Shown here piece after piece: positions 63,651 to 64,000 of a stretch of DNA of 64,000 nucleotides. A model generated the notes under the pieces. It had not been told where the DNA came from. It ran no database searches and worked only from the letters and a program-made list of their open reading frames with translations. A program made the translations under genes and the position numbers. Positions within the stretch are counted from its first letter, which is position 1, and every line of letters starts with the position of its first letter. Source of the DNA: Saprospiraceae bacterium (GTDB lineage: Bacteria; Bacteroidota; Bacteroidia; Chitinophagales; Saprospiraceae); assembly GCA_041392805.1 (NCBI GenBank), contig JAWKLJ010000002.1:2185001-2249000 (forward strand), in the 5' to 3' direction.

Positions 63651-64000
63651 TATAAAAAGCATTAGTTGCATCTACACTATTTTGATTCAAACGATAAGAA
63701 TCTGTTAAAATATATTGTTTTGTAATATTCAGATAGTAGCTGATTGTTTTCAAACCACAAATCATCCAATGATATTTATCGGGGTCTTCGGCTGGGAACT
63801 CTTTATGAAAAATTGGCTCTAACTGGTTTATATCTCCTATAATTATACATTTTTTCCCAAGTTTTCTTGCCAAGGCAATGGTAGACAAAAATGCTTGACT
63901 TGCTTCTTCAATGATCACATAATCAAAGTGATCGCCTTCCATAACTTTAGAAGCTATTTGACTCATTACATAATAGGAAGTTAAAAGCATTTGTGGCCTT
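63651..64000 (-). pseudogene. 5'-side part of the IS-split SF1 helicase gene, running off the window
   Basis: The frame is open to the right edge. It contains DYVIIEEASQAFLSTIALAR (Walker B-like motif II), KKCIIIGDINQLEPIF (motif III) and TDSYRLNQNSVDATNAFY (motif IV region), then runs into the IS903-like element. The P-loop part lies beyond the window. The gene points toward the GIY-YIG helicase operon and may belong to the same island. Confidence 0.88.

Overview
The window looks like a chromosomal segment from a marine or environmental member of the Bacteroidota, most likely close to the Saprospiraceae. Evidence: C-terminal type IX secretion (T9SS) sorting domains on secreted proteins, few Shine-Dalgarno sites, start regions of the TAAAATG kind, many SPII lipoproteins and outer-membrane barrels, and a candidate TTTG / TAnnTTTG-like promoter. 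The taxonomic call is an inference from gene content.

Layout. Bases 1-3105: left-running end of a type I-B-like CRISPR-Cas locus (partial cas8/cst1, cas6, WYL regulator). 3106-7031: repeat-rich DNA with a RAYT (REP-associated transposase) gene between two arrays of GC-rich tandem REP-like units, then a possible structured RNA. 7032-16712: cupin, lipoprotein, a 1542-residue T9SS-exported multidomain protein, a helical cytoplasmic protein and RlpA. 17071-21488: ilvD-ilvB-ilvN, preceded by an Ile/Val-rich leader peptide and a terminator that can be read as a ribosome-controlled attenuator.

21731-31259: secreted propeller and barrel proteins, then a decay zone: a lipoprotein with a lost start codon and a frameshift, a serine hydrolase cut by an in-frame stop, an OmpA fragment, and nested mobile DNA. 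Here an IS110-family element with a readable bridge RNA sits inside a MITE. 31260-38504: azoreductase, VWA protein, short-chain dehydrogenase, an rsgA remnant, barrels and rimO, with tRNA-Arg(CCT) at 38663. 38932-48586: esterases and hydrolases broken up by a second, unoccupied copy of the same MITE, a deleted FAD monooxygenase and an IS630 element. 48740-50661: an AAA ATPase/nuclease gene wedged between a T9SS-protein gene and its truncated duplicate.

50769-64000: an integrated element. It has tRNA-Pro-3'-end-like repeats, a tyrosine integrase, a small HTH protein, a DnaC-like loader, a DUF4373-type replication protein, an odd tRNA, a DnaQ-like protein lacking catalytic acids, paired palindromic operators, an HTH/coiled-coil regulator, and a tight three-gene operon: TPR-HExxH metallopeptidase, MazG-like pyrophosphohydrolase, and a GIY-YIG / DUF2075 helicase / S24-like fusion. 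I regard this operon as the best candidate for an undescribed (probably defence) system. An SF1 helicase at the right edge is split by an IS903-like element with a perfect 9-bp target duplication.

All calls come from reading the sequence; no database search was run.
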